64,000 bases of DNA from Glossina fuscipes (GCF_014805625.2 NW_023998457.1:2214997-2278996), one strand, 5' to 3'; shown: positions 23,401-36,633, counted from the stretch's first letter. The notes: generated from the sequence alone by a model not told the origin. A program made the numbers and translations.

Positions 23401-25149
23401 TTGATGTTATATAATCGTTTAAAATTTTTATTTTATCACAGAGAAAATCATTCTATCAAAGATCAATACCTATAGAATAAAATTTATTAAGTTATTTCCG
23501 AAGCGAACTTCTTTGTTTATGACTTTCTCTCCGCACATAGGACCAATTATTTGGTGAAATAAAAAATGCAAGAATTTTCTTACTAAACTATTTAATCTAC
23601 AATTGAACGTTATAAAGATCACGTGAGTCTTGGTGATTGCTTTCGTATAATGTTGATATAAATTTTGATTTCTACTTGAGGTGAGCAAAGCTATTAGTTA
23701 CGTGAAGGAAAACCTTTGTGAAAGTCATTTATCAAAATTTCACCACGGGATTACTTAAAGAGATAACATGTTCACTTTTCTTAATGTAAATGCCGGAGAC
23801 ATATCGCATAAATGCAAAAATGTTTGCTAACGATTTTGATTGCAAGCTTTGTGACGGAAATAACTTTGTAAGTGTCACAGGGTGGAGGTGCAACAGCGTA
23901 ATGTTTACTTATTAAGCTTTCAATGCAACTTGTAAGCGAATGAAACTCACTTTCTTTTGCTCTTATTCTCTACTTGTTCATGTTAAGGGTAGATGATGTA
24001 TCACGGACATGATTCTTTCATCCGCGCTTACAACGATCAACGAAGGCTTGACTTACTTTAATTTTGCTATAACCAGCTAAAGATTTCTGTCGCCGGAAAA
24101 ATCTTTGCCTAACTTTACACCAACTAGTGTTCCTAAATGTGGTTTTAGCTTTTGGAGAGGCAATGAAAAAGTTCAGCGGAAAGTAAGCAGGCAGATTGAT
24201 CAGGCTTAGCTTTGAAAAACCAAAATTGTTTATAGTGAGAGGATTAAAGAGTAACCAGAATTCAACTTAAAGCGAAAATAATATAAATAATTCTTCCACT
24301 TGTTCTTTTTTCTTACCCTTTTTTTTTTTTTTATTTTTTAAATTTCCGTAAAGTTTGTCTTACACATCTCAGCCATCTGTACACGCATGCATATGATAAT
24401 ATATCGTTTATAAAGCCTGACAGAGTAATGGTAGATTTAGTAGCAATATTAAAGAATGAAAGGGTAATTTCGTCAGAGTTTTGTGTCTTCATATACACAC
24501 AGCATCGCATCCTCACATATATCAGTTTACGTATTTATCCATTAAATAACTTTATTATATCAACATGTACAACATGCGAGACAGTTTTTCCTCCGTTGTG
24601 CAATTTAAGATTTTTCCTTTAGTTTTTACTTCATTTTGCTTTTTTTTGAAAAATATATTACAAGAAAAATAATGAAGTACTAGATGCTGTCCTTTAATGT
24701 TTATCATCTCCAGCGATTATATAACAGGTTTGTGTGCATGAGTATTGAGAGATATTTCGTATACTATATATATAAACTTTATTTATGTACACATATAACG
24801 GCCGCTAATGTTGTAAGATAATTTTTCATTTTTCTAAACAGATTATTAAATTTTGACATATTTGGACCAAGTAATGTTCACACTACCCCTTTGAACTGAT
24901 CTCCACTTTTATAAGAGAATCTTGCAGAGAGTGAAACAAATAGCCATGAACTAGGGCAAGAACCCTATATACATCCAAGCTTCTGTGCCAAGCTCTCCCA
25001 ATATCTACCGCGTCATTAAATTTGTCATTGATTCAATCACAAACTTTTTCACACACTTCCATAGCGTATTTAGTCTTTTTTTTAAATGAAATCAACAAAT
25101 AAGGGACGATATAAAATATTCTCGCAATTTTTTGGTCTTTCTCTTCAGC
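23401..25149. other. No recognisable feature
   Basis: AT-rich sequence with a T run near 24320. The short frames (23470-23688 minus, 24331-24516 minus, 24428-24622 plus) show no domain. Confidence 0.45.
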
Positions 25150-25438
25150 TTCTTTTTTAGCTTGGTTACTTCGAATAATTGCAAATTGTCATGTGGTTGC
25201 TTTTTAGTGTCTCCACTATTTCCTGATAGCTTTCGTGCCGGTTACTAAAGTTCATCGACTTTTTCAATGACTGGCCTACCAGAGCAGGGTCCACCTTCGA
25301 ATTGAGCAAACCCCAATTGGATCATTCATTCACTCGCCGCATTCTCACCATCCACTTCACAAATCTTTTTTCAGCATTTTTACCCGTTTTATAGTAAAAA
25401 AGCATCACATGGCGTATTTCTTCAGGTATTTCACTCAT
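25150..25438 (-). pseudogene. Decayed mariner transposase, N-terminal half
   Basis: The start codon at 25438-25436 (minus) opens MSEIPEEIRHVMLFYYKTG and KNAEKRFVKW, a good match to the first helix-turn-helix of mariner transposases of the MSEIPExIRHVMLFEFxKGKNA type. After a stop and a frame change, FAQF and then CSGRPVIEKVDE match the family's WFAKFRxGDFxxxDxPRSGRPVxEKVDE. This is followed by a weaker second-HTH match (LKSNHMTICNYSK against LxINHKTVLNHLKK) near 25180. The catalytic half was not found. Noncoding sequence upstream on the minus strand (25508-25611) recurs at 6451-6549 and probably includes the element's end. It is a dead copy with multiple stops. Confidence 0.75.
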
Positions 25439-25507
25439 TTTCAAATCAATATAACTTTTGACACGAGCAAGGAATGAGAAAACTATTAGGACACAACGTG
25501 GGCTGAA

Positions 25508-25611
25508 ATGTCACCTTTTATGCAAATGATCGTTTAAGACAATCAGGTGAGTATTGCCCAATATATAAGCATCAACGGCATTTAATGTCAAAAAACCGCG
25601 GAGACTTTTTA
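25508..25611. repeat. Probable mariner 5' terminal region
   Basis: Lies just upstream of the minus-strand transposase relic and aligns with 6451-6549 (shared TGTCACCTTTT, ACAATCAGGTGAG and AAAAAACCGCG). I infer it is the 5' untranslated/terminal part of that element; the exact terminus and target TA are not resolved. Confidence 0.55.
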
Positions 25612-26454
25612 TATCACCCATTATTTCACAATTTTTCGGAAAATTCATTTATTCTCTTACCCGTATAATTTTTGACATGATTGACGAAATACAAAAATGT
25701 CTTCACGAAAATTGTAGTCCGAAGTGTTAGTTTTCAAATAGGAGCCGACATTAGGCAATCTGATTGGTGCTATCCGATATGCCCCATAAAGTAGCACCTG
25801 ATAAATATCTCTCAATAATTTCTCCCCAAGTTAATATTAATAATAAGGATATTTTTCGAAAGACATTTGAATGTGACATTAAATTATTTATAGGCGATTC
25901 CTTTGGTTATCGTTAGCCAATTATTTCTACATTCTTCCTGCGGCCATGTGATTTTCACATTTTTAAGTCTGTCTACAAAAGCCCTATACAAGCACTAGGC
26001 AGCTAAGTAATAAGGAATCGGCTACGATAAGTAATATAAAAAATGAGCAATTTCTGGCGAGGAAAGATGGGAGCGTAGAATATAGTAATTAAGTGCTACT
26101 AACGTCTACTAGAAGAATTTTTCACTGTAAGTCCGCAAGTCATCATGACGATCATGCTGATGGTTAAGCATATGACGGACGTTTTTTCAACACAGTGCTG
26201 CTAAAGTAAAGTGTCCTAGAGGCGTCTTTAACAATGGAGCCTCGTCATGGCGATGAAATAAAGAGAGTACATTGGTTGTCGATGGGTGTCGTTAGTGACA
26301 CGCCAAATGTTGGCGATATGGATATTCCGCTTTAAAGTCTTTGTAAATTGTTCATTTGACCTATACCTTGATTATTTAAACTGGTATTAGGCCGATTTGT
26401 TAACTTATCCAACTGATGTTGGATTGTGATAAGACAACCAGCACAAAATCAAGT
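25612..26454. other. No recognisable feature
   Basis: Unique-looking sequence of slightly higher GC around 26100-26340. No frame, RNA or repeat was recognised. Confidence 0.4.
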
Positions 26455-26640
26455 TAAAACCAGGTCAACCTTCAACAAAGTCATTGAAAAGATCGATCAT
26501 GAACGTCAAGTGCATTATGATCTTCTCAAAAGTAACCAAGAGATTGTTAAGGAAAGTTAACGATATACTCTCAGTTAATTAAGCCGAGGATAAAAGAAAA
26601 AGGTGAACTTTCACGAACTGCGATGTACTGAATAGATTAA
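26455..26640 (+). pseudogene. Possible mariner transposase remnant
   Basis: An in-frame run of 26 codons from 26480 reads VIEKIDHERQVHYDLLKSNQ, preceded out of frame by a GQPST-like string. Together they resemble the mariner linker between the two DNA-binding helices (GRPSx...VIEKVDxxxxxDRHVSxxDIA). About 100 bp on, another frame gives KKVNFHELRCTE, resembling KKLNVWVPHELTxK. The match is spread over frames and is weaker than for the other relics; no catalytic motif was seen. It is in opposite orientation to the relic at 25.2 kb. Confidence 0.4.
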
Positions 26641-27305
26641 GAGAGACTTCAAGCTCTTTCCAGCAAGCAGTCGATGTTGTCTTGCTATAATGTCGGGTTA
26701 CCTGTGGTTAGAAATCAATCTTCGTTCCATTGCGTGAGGGCCTCTCCTCTTCACCAAACCTCTTTACTTTCGAGGTAATAATTTTGCTAGAGATGCGGAA
26801 GCATTAAGTTTATCTATGATTTTTCTTCGAAGAAGTTAATACTAAGGCAAACTCTTTCGGAACCGGGTAACTTACGAAAATACATTTTATGCCACCGGGA
26901 AACTTACGATAACGTATTTCATGCAAATTTTTCCTACTGATGGCGTTGCGCTTATGCGTTTGTCAAATGTAATTTGTGATTTCTCGTTACTTTTTGATCA
27001 AATCTTATATGCACATACACATAGTGAAGTTAGTCATGTTTACCAATGAAATTTTGTTACTGAATTTGAATGCAACAATGTCAAAAACATTGTGAAACAT
27101 GAATTCGAAGAATTCAATTAGAATTCCATTGGACCAAACTTGCCATATAAAGATTTAATAAACTTAAGTAATTTATAGGTTTAACGACCTTCTATAACAA
27201 TTCTCTAACCGTTTAATTGACTATATGTGAAATTTCCCAAGAGCGATGATTATATTTATTTGCATTTGCGTTTTAGAAATGAAAAAACAAAAACAACAAC
27301 ATTAT

Positions 27306-27312
<7 letters not shown>

Positions 27313-27344
<32 letters not shown>
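27313..27344. repeat. Poly-A run of about 32
   Basis: Preceded by a short T run. It could be the tail of a retroposed sequence, but nothing recognisable lies upstream. Confidence 0.9.
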
Positions 27345-27348
<4 letters not shown>

Positions 27349-27816
27349 TCGTGAATTCAAACATAACTTGCTTTTTGCAAATTTTTTTTCTGTTTTTTTT
27401 TTCTTTTTGTGTGTGATTTTAATCCGCTAATCCGGTGTTACCATATGCGTAAAAGGCTGACGTGCATGTGCATGCGTTTATGTTCAATTCTTTAATTTTT
27501 TCGCCTCAATAATTTAGTTTTAAATCGCTTAACATTTTCTATTGTGCATAAAATTTACATTCATATGCAACCATAGGCATGCATGCATATGTGCAGATAG
27601 ATGTATGAGTTGCATAACAAATTTTCCGTTTTTCGTGACGCATTGCTGCTGGTAATGAAATTGTTATCAACTATTAATTAAATACACTTACACGAGCCTC
27701 AAGGTTTTCAATAATGGTACAACGACGACAAAACGGGGAAAAGAGAAATGAAATAATGACACAGGATGTAAATGTTAGCATTTCCGTGTTATGATATATG
27801 TTTGTGTCTATAAGTG

Positions 27817-27908
27817 TATATATATATATATATATATATACATAAGTTTTATGTATATATGTATATATATATAAATATATATGTATATATATATAAATAT
27901 ATATGTAT
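27817..27908. repeat. TA / TATATG microsatellite cluster
   Basis: Perfect TA run at about 27817-27840, followed by imperfect TATATGTATATA and TATAAATATATATG words. Confidence 0.9.
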
Positions 27909-28533
27909 GCATGAATATATATTCAAGCTAATAATATACTTTATGATCCCCGATGGCCAAATACAACGGTACATACTAGCGTACAAATAAACGGATACAG
28001 CAAATGTCACAAATAATCGTACAAAGTACGATATTAATGTTAACTCTTAACGGGATGCATATGGATATGGGTGTGTTTGTTTGCGAGCACGGATTAATAA
28101 CCTAACAGAGACATACAAGATAGAAAGAGGTGGATAAAAAGCGAAGGGGGAGAAGAGAAAGAAAACACATATCATTAACTATGGTTTGAGATAATATAAG
28201 CAGCTCATGCAGCAAAATAGTACGTATGTAGCACTCTACCACCTTCGTATTGCTAATAATAACACTTACGATTGTAATGATAATACGTGAGATACACTGC
28301 TACTGCTGTTTTTGATGTTGAATTCTAATAGTATATGTGGCGTGCACTTTATGTCGTTTTAATTGTTTTATTAAACATTGACAATAACATCGAAGTACTC
28401 CCGTCTACGTTATTATTATTGTTGTTGTTGTTATTGTTATTACACATCACTATTTATTTATCGCTTTGATGCGCTTTGATAGAGTGTTTTTACTGTTTTG
28501 TTGTCAATACGATTTCTCCGTTAATAGTTAGTG

Positions 28534-28574
28534 AGTTAGTTAGTTAGTTAGTTAGTTAGCTAGTTAGTTAGTTA
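28534..28574. repeat. (GTTA)n tetranucleotide repeat
   Basis: About ten GTTA units with one GCTA variant. The unit is not the insect telomere motif. Confidence 0.95.
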
Positions 28575-29164
28575 CGGTAGCCGTAATACACAATTATGGC
28601 CTCGAGTGTTTAAATCATTAATTATTCTTGTGCGTGTATTACGTCAAACAATGCGGTTAGTTACAAAGCTATATATATACATATACATATAAATAAATTG
28701 ATGCTGTGTCCTGAATTCAGCCATACAGTCATCCTTTGCAAACGTAACTGACCGTTAAGTAATTGTGTTAATGTTACTTACAAACACATAGAGAAACTAA
28801 AATGTTTAATTATTATTTCAAGTAATTAAGTTTTGAAAAAATAAATCTTGAAACGTCTGCCAATGCAATAAGAAACATTTGTGAGAAATTACACTTATTT
28901 ATCACCATTTATATCGCCGTGGAAGAATTAATGATAGAAAGATAAACGGACCAATGAAAAATATCTCCTTTCTTTTTAGTCCAGTCACCACTAACAGTAA
29001 ACGTCGCTTAAAAGCCAGTTCAATTATACATATGTATATAATATGTATACTATTTAGGATATATATATATATTTAAGACATGATATGAAAAGCGTACAGA
29101 ATTCTTGTAAACCTTTTCAACTGTACAAGGTCAATACACAGGGTCCAATATACTCCACCATCTG

Positions 29165-29440
29165 AGCAGCGGATTGCAGAAAACACAGCTGAGTACGTAA
29201 AACACACTTGATTATAGAAAATAGGGATAATTGCGGTCAAGACAGCTGACCTCAGCAAACATAACTGATACTTGGAAACACACAGCTGATTATGGAAAAT
29301 ACAAATAACTGCGCGCAACACAGCCGTTTGCAGCAGAGACTTCTAATTACGGGACACACAGATGATCGCAGAAAACGTAGCGGATAATTGCAAACAACAT
29401 GGTTAATTACGGAAAACACAGCTAATAAGGGCACACAAAG
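29165..29440. repeat. Degenerate 20-bp minisatellite
   Basis: About 13 units close to GGAAAACACAGCTGATTAYG, each 17-24 bp, for example GCAGAAAACACAGCTGAGTA at 29174 and GGAAAACACAGCTAATAAGG at about 29411. It has open minus-strand frames (29073-29321, 29252-29434) whose peptides repeat FxNQLC-like words; these are by-products of the array. Confidence 0.8.
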
Positions 29441-32400
29441 AAAAATGAGCTCATAAAAATAGTTGTAAGCTTGTCGCTTTTTTCGGACTTAGCATGTCCA
29501 GAATTCAGTGTAAGCCAAACATTCAGTGCAAATGTTCGACAGAGATAAGTGAGAATTGTCCACCAAACAAGTTTTTTAGTAGGTTGGCAAGGCTTTCTCA
29601 GTGTTCTCATCCACTAGTCTTGGTCGAATTGCTTGCATATCGTACGCGACTCGTCTGTCTTTAATTTTACTGACAATCTCTGCACCAATTTCCCATATCT
29701 GCATCTTTCACACAGCACCTGACAGTACCCACAATCCACTTATAAATCAAACGTGCACAGACAACACTTCGTCTCAAAATTCCCCTCTACCTATAACCCG
29801 TCCCGGCCACCATCGTATTCGCACCTATAGTGGGCATCGTCTGAGTGGCCGGTCGTACACAAAAAAAAAAGAGCATTAAACCTAATATTCGACATAGCCA
29901 GTGGAAAGCGAACAATTTATTCCCATTAAGATGTGAACAAAGATTTGATAAAACCCAGAGATTTTGTTCTCTATACCGGTCTTCACGGTTCTCTTTTATA
30001 CCTAATATTTACAATCATTTTGTTCAGCGCATTATAGCGATTTTCTGGCCTTATAAACAAAGCAACCTTTGCATTTGTGCCCTAGAGTTGTTACACTGAA
30101 CAACACACGCCAGTCATTGCGGTTTCTTCTGCTTATACGGTATCGTATTTTCAGGTTACGATCTTAATGCGTTTATGCTTTTTCCAATTGTCACACCACT
30201 ATGATGTTTAGAAGTGACAAATCACACGTCATTGTGGCTTTTATGCTACTGCTCTATTGTTGCTTCGATTGTGATTTCTCTTGCTACCGTATTTTTGTGA
30301 CTAAAACTGTGACGATATCTACCGCTTGCGTGTTAGTGTCATCCTAAAGACATGCACACTTTACATGGCAAAGGCAATGGCTTTTTGGCTTCCCCTATCT
30401 TCGCATTTTCACGATTCGATTAACGTGCCTGAATAATTTCTTTTGTTTCCCAGTTTTTATAGTTTCACGTCATGAGCCGCTGGTTCAATTTATCTTACTT
30501 TAATTTCTCTTATCAGCACTTTACAAATTCTCGCCTTAATGATTTCTCTACCCTCCAAGGTGTGCTCGTTTCACGTGATGAGACGCACGCTTTCCTATGC
30601 TACGATTGTGTCATACGAATTGGCCGGAACGGACGCTATACAGATCTCTCCTACTGGAAAGTTATTGTTACCTCACAATGACAAGATGTATGTCAAGGAC
30701 CTTCAAGCTTTTCTTCAAGGACATAAAAAACATTACTAATGCCTTTAGCTACTACGTTGTTTCACTTGAAGAATGCCGTACGTTGCACATCTCTTCGACT
30801 TTGGCGGCCTTGGGCTTCCGCAGAAAAATACTACGCCAGAGTGCTTTTCGTGATTTTACGTTGTTATCTTTCCACTCCGTTACAATGCAAGACTTAGGGC
30901 ATACTTGTTTCTCCCGCAGTCGAAGTTTTATTTTTCTTTTTAACGAAATTATGGGTTTTAACCGCTCCAATGCGCCCTGGCCGATTTTTGTGAGCTTTTG
31001 CCAACTTTCACTCCATTGTTAATGGAACCTAACGATTTTTTCCGCTTCTAAACTTTTTTAATGTCACGTAAAGAGGCCCACGACAGTATGATGTCTTCCG
31101 CTATTGGCTTTTCTCTCTTCACTATCCCTTCCGTTCCAAATCTACGTCATACCGATTTCTACAATTCGCAAACAATTTTCATTTCCTGTGACCATATCCA
31201 TGGTTCGCGGGCACTCGCATAAAGGAATGGACATCGTAGACTTCGGTTTAGCTTGCAAAGATCAATGTTTTAACGATATTCCGGATACGAAAGATGCTGC
31301 AACGCTTCTTCAATCCTGCGCAGTGACACCATCAACCAATTGATAAATGTTCCAATTGAAGGAGCTATGACTAATTGATTTACTAATCGAGACTTTCAGT
31401 ATAGGTTGATTTTATAGAATATGAATAGATGCTTTTAGTACGAACCGCATAACATGTCACCATCGGATAAAGGATATGAAGTGGTGAAAAATTTCTCTCT
31501 TCAACAAAGAAAACCAATAAGCATTTGTCTTTCGCATATTCTGAAATCGAATTCCATACACAAACACATACATATACGCATGCACATACACACTTATTCT
31601 CCCCCTTTTAAACTTGATGTTTTATCTCGCATACGCTCTGACCTATATTATATTGTCTCTAGAGAAATTTAATGTGGTCATACTGTCGCGCGTGTAATTG
31701 CAAGCGTAGACCATTGACTATTAAAAGTCGCAAGGTGTCTTTCTGTCGCTGGCGAATTTTGTTTTCAACTTTTGTCCTTTTCTTGTTTTTTTTTTTTTCA
31801 TGTGTCATGGCCTTATTTATGTGTGTATATATAAGTGCGAACATATTAATGTTTTCCTTTTTCCTTCCTTTATATAATTTTTTTCTGCTACTGATTAACG
31901 ATTTAACGGTTCAAGTGTGTACACAAATTATAATTGTAGTGCTTTCACATTAATGAAGCATATTGTGTATGTGAGCGAGAGTTTCGCGTATGCATCGATC
32001 TGCATTCCCATAACTGTTTACTTATCTTGTCATGCTTACATATATATGTAAATATATGTATGTAAATGCTACACACATATGTGTATGTGTACACATACAT
32101 ATGTACGTATATGTGTATATATATATATATACACACACATGCACATAGATACCTTCATTAATTGTAATTGTTTTATAATTGTTATAAATAAATTACTTGT
32201 AAAAATTTTATTACTGTACAAAGTGGAACGTGTAACAATTATATTCAATACAATATTACATTCACAACAACACGACCCAAACATACATAGGCCCATACGC
32301 AAACATGTACGCACACACACACACCCACACGCATATCTACAAATTATAAAAACATCTTTTGCTCTTCAAAAATTTTATTCGTAAGTGCTGTGTGGTGGAA

Positions 32401-34569
32401 ACTCATATTAATTGCCGTTGCGTAGCAGTTGATTACAATACATGCACATATATTTATATATGCGTATATGTGTTTGTATGATGGAAAATGTTTAATTTCT
32501 TGCGTATCGTGATATTGTGCAAATTACTTGGTTTCCCCGGAAATTATAAACTCTTAACCATTTCAGATAAGCATTTTCACTCAAGTGAATAACGTGTTAT
32601 TTAAAGTATGCCAGTGACTGAATGTAATTTCGCAAATGAAAATATTTATTCTTTAAGTTGTTGCGGCTTGAACTCCTTGATTTTGCAAAAAAAAAAAAAA
32701 AAAACGCGAAAATTGCATCCTTTCATTTCATCGGAAAGAGCATACCAGACATGCATATGCCTACAAGAGCGAGAAAATATATATCGAACACTGGCATTTA
32801 ACGACCACGATATCTAGCTTGAGACCCGCCCACATACAGACAAGACAATTTCTATCTGACGTAGCTTCGTAAAAGAAATGGCTGCTTTAGGTCTCACTTC
32901 GCACACAGACAAACACAGGCATAGTGGAAGATTCGTAGTGAACCTGTCTCACTTGCTCGTGACTCAAAGGTTGAAAAAATTAATTTGGTACACACCCACC
33001 CAATGGTATTTTACGCTTCAAATTCAGCAGACATCTGAAAATTTAAGAGCAGTAAAAGTCCTACGGCAATGGGAACGTTAGCAATAATACAGCAAATGAT
33101 AAAACCTCCGGAGACATATGCTATTTCTTTGAAGGCCTTTATTATAAAAGAAGCGTTCCGAAGTAACAAGTTTTAGCGATGCGATCTATTGATGTCTGTT
33201 TATTTGGAAGGATACATCCATCATGGCCGTTCTATTAAACCAAGCACGGGATTTGGACATGCCGCCATCAAATTATAACTTCGTACCTGACAATGTGCCT
33301 CTTGAACGTGCTCCTTTCAAAAAATCCTGTTTACATTAAGAAACCGTTTCGTACGATAGCCACTCTCCGGTGTTTTATGCGTTTGAAGCGTTAGCAAGAA
33401 AATAACAACGATTATCGAAAGCCTCTGATAATGGGGGTTTCTCGAGATTGAAATTAAAACAAAAATCAATTTTGCAAATTAAATTTCGCCGACGACACCT
33501 TAAATGCTTTACAGAGGCTAAGGAAAAAAATAACCTAACAAAATTCTTATTAACACTAATCCAAGCGAAGCCATCAAAACTTACTGTTTTTAATTCTTCA
33601 GCTTTAAAAAAATCTTTCAAATTGTATAGTTTTCGGGATTGTTTCGTAAGTCTTTTAATTGTAAGCAGTCACTTTCGGGCCTTCTTTTAGCCGCACAGGT
33701 CCTCTGTCTCGGTGAGGGGGCATTAGGTTCAGCTAGTAATATGTTGATCGATACGTTAAGTTAACTTGACGAAGGACATTCAAAGCAGGATGTTACACAA
33801 CAATAGATGAAAAGAGTATGAAGATAAAGAAATCACAAGGCGGATTAGCGACGATAGCAGACGAATTCTTCCGTCGCATAGGTTAGATGGAAGCTGCGCT
33901 AAGCTGAAGTGCTGCTAGGCTGGTAACCAAGAGCGACCATTTGTTTGTAGTACCATGTAATCTTAGCAAATGCGACCGCAAAAATTCCGCAAGAAGAAGA
34001 AGATTGATTTACAGCATCTCACATATTCCAAGTCTTTAAAAAATCTGAAAAAAACTCTACAAGGATTTTTTACAATCTTGCCGCTGGAGTAAAGGAATAC
34101 CAGAGAAAATGGTTGGGTAACATGAGCCGGTGCACGACCTGACAGCTTCCGCATAATATGCGAGAAACTTTCCTTCCTGGCATGTTAGGTTATAGCGTTG
34201 CAGTATGCTATCATAAGCGAACAGTAAATTACATCGGAGGTGGTAAGCCACATTAGATAGAGCTTTACTTTAAAGGGGACAAAAGAAATTCTGAAGATTG
34301 TATACTCCTACAGAAAATCAAAAATTGGTCACTATTTTCTAATCAAAATATTTGCCTTAAAGACTTGATCGGTCCAAAAGGGCAGTTGTACAAAAATCTA
34401 CCCGCTCGCCTGCTCTAATCGTATCCCAAAGCACACGATCCAGATTTTTACTCCGTTTCTCTTAAGTTAGTTAAAAAGGCATCTACCGATCGAAAGACTT
34501 CTTCCCTCAGCGCGCGATTTCTATTCCACCAGATATCTCCAGTTTCGATTGCACTACGTACTAAACATA
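29441..34569. other. No recognised gene; one less AT-rich island
   Basis: Between about 29600 and 31350 the sequence is visibly less AT-rich and holds several overlapping frames on both strands (up to 141 codons at 30597-31022). None has a domain I know and no consistent reading frame dominates. Elsewhere: TA and CA tracts at 32040-32150 and 32310-32335, an A run at 32688-32704, and another less AT-rich patch at 33700-34260. No RNA gene was seen. Confidence 0.4.
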
Positions 34570-34830
34570 ACAAAATGGGGCGTTGTATGGGAGTTCTATC
34601 GTCTCTGAAAGATTTTTAATAACGTTCCTCCTTGAACCAAAACACGCCAGCGCACAAAATTTCATCAAAATATCTCCAAAGACGGACAGACGGACCGGGG
34701 GACAGTCAAGCTTAAATCGATTCCAAAAATGATTCCGAATCGAGCAGTATAATAAAAAGTGGGCTTATCTCAACATCTTGTAGGTGTTGCTGGCATCCGC
34801 ACAAACTTAATATACTCTATTGTATGTAGG
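34570..34830 (-). repeat. Dispersed repeat family A, inverted copy
   Basis: Runs from GGGGCGTTGTATGGGAG (reverse of the core's 3' half) through AAATTTCATCAAAATATCTC, GACGGACAGACGG, GAATCGAGCAGTATAATAAAA and GTAGGTGTTGCTGGCATCC to CCGCACAAACTTAATATACTC. The 3' terminal module is missing. Confidence 0.8.
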
Positions 34831-36064
34831 GCGTAAATATAAAGATCCATGAATAACCAAATAATTGATGATGAACTAAATAATTGATAAAGTAATATAT
34901 GAAGGAAGGATTTAATCAATCATAATGATATGCCTTCTTCACACTCACATTCTCACGCTCAACTGCTATGATTGACAACAAAGGCCTTGGCATCTTTTCA
35001 AACTTTTCAATTTTTTTTTTTTGTTTTTTCTTCTTCATTGAATTAAGTATTTTAAGTTAAACAAACAATTATTTAAGATTTAATACGAAAAGCCAATGAA
35101 CTTTTTTTCTTCTTCAATTTCCTCGACTTTAGAAACATCTCATCTATTAAAATACGAACAAATGAATACGACACAAAATATACCAACAATAAATACAAGA
35201 AATAACAATGACATTAGGTGGTTGAACTTAGCAAAAGTGTTAGTTTAAGATCCAAGGAAAAAATGGAAGGAAAATAAAAGCAAATATTCTTACCGTTACC
35301 ATGTCTATACAATTCTCCCTCGCAATAACTTTCGCATAACGACGACGCTAACAATAAGCATCGAAACTTATAGGTAGATAGGTAAAGTTATGCATACCAA
35401 AATATAGAAATGTTTTGCGTAAGTATTAACGGAAGCCTTTGAACTTTATTTTAATGATAGCAACTATTGATGTGTAAACAGTCGAAAATCTATTTCCGTG
35501 TAATGTCGTGCAATTTTACTAATAAAATTTATATGCGAAACCCGTAATAAAGGAAAATGTATGAATGTATAAAGTGGGGGGGAAAGTAGGGTTATAAGAA
35601 TAATTATCAAGTAACTGTAAACGCAATAAATATCATAACGGAATATGTGTGCGGAAAATGGTTTTCACTGATACTTCTACGATACTTCTTCTTGTCATCA
35701 CTTATATGGAGTAATCAATGCTTTAATTAGCTCTTAAGAACATTTAACGACTCCTACATTGGCACATGATTTAGATAGTGACCAATTAATTGTTTTCGAG
35801 AATTTGAGATGATATTCGCTTCAGTTAACCGGTCATAGTTCATATTGATACTGATGCGCCATGTTTTAGTCGATTTTGACCTTCGACCTTTGAGCACAGA
35901 CAACATCGATAATAACCTAAAAGTTGGCCAATTAATTATTTCGCGGAAGGAGAAGAACAAAACCAGTAAACAAGGAAAAACAAGTGAAATCATTATTGTG
36001 AGTCACGGCTTAAATACCCTATAACACTTCCTTTATTATAACACAATTATTCATATGACAACAA
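34831..36064. other. No recognisable feature
   Basis: AT-rich spacer with a T run near 35012. The minus-strand frame 35754-35993 has no domain. Confidence 0.45.
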
Positions 36065-36205
36065 TTTCAAAACAAGCTGTTATACGGGAAGTGGGCGAAA
36101 AAGTGGTTTGATCTGAACCATTTTCAATATAATAAACGGTGGATTTGTCTCAAATCATTCTGGGTGTTACATACAACCGCACAAACTTGATATACCCATG
36201 CAACA
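36065..36205 (-). repeat. Dispersed repeat family A, inverted fragment
   Basis: Retains TTATACGGGAAGTGGGCG, AAAAAGTGGTTTGATCTGAAC, then jumps to TTCTGGGTGTTACATACAAC and the CCGCACAAACTTGATATACCC end. The tandem module is deleted. Confidence 0.7.
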
Positions 36206-36384
36206 CAAGTTTCGTAGGGTTTGAAAAAAGTTAAATAACTTCGATGAGTGCAGATACGGGCAATAATTCCATGATTGAGTAGTCTGTGCCTGATCGGCTA
36301 GCCACTGTTGACGTTGACGAAACAAACAATGATTTCGATTGACTTTGATTGCATAGAACGGGTGCAAGTATTCATCATTGATGT

Positions 36385-36633
36385 ATGAATTTACTTGTAA
36401 ATTTTAATTTCAGAAGTAACCATAACCTCAATATCGAACCATTAATCTTTGCAGGAGATTTTGTTCTCTTAAAGTCAAACCTATGCTCTGGTGGAAGGGT
36501 CGACGTTGATCTTGATCGATGTATCGCAATTGTAAGAGAATTTGAAAGGCATCGAACGACTCCAGCCGTCGCACATAACGTAATCAATCGTTTCAAAGAT
36601 CTCGATATTCAATATTTGGGTCACGTCATATGA
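36385..36633 (+). other. Unrecognised 82-codon open frame
   Basis: Not low-complexity and not within a repeat I can see. It contains a FAGDFVLLKSNLCSGGR stretch and an IVREFERHRTTPAVAHNV stretch, neither of which matches a family I recognise. It has no upstream promoter or splice context I can support. The minus strand is also open over much of it, which argues against coding. Chance is likely. Confidence 0.15.

Larger units (their letters stand above)
26641..29164. other. No gene seen; simple-sequence tracts
   Basis: Contains the poly-A run at 27313-27344, TA-rich arrays at 27817-27908, a TTG run near 28420-28437 and the GTTA array at 28534-28574. Nothing else was recognised. Confidence 0.5.

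Noticed and set aside
30597..31022. 141-codon plus-strand frame in the less AT-rich island
   Set aside because: Overlapped by frames on both strands with no recognisable domain or consistent coding signal; kept only as part of the island observation.
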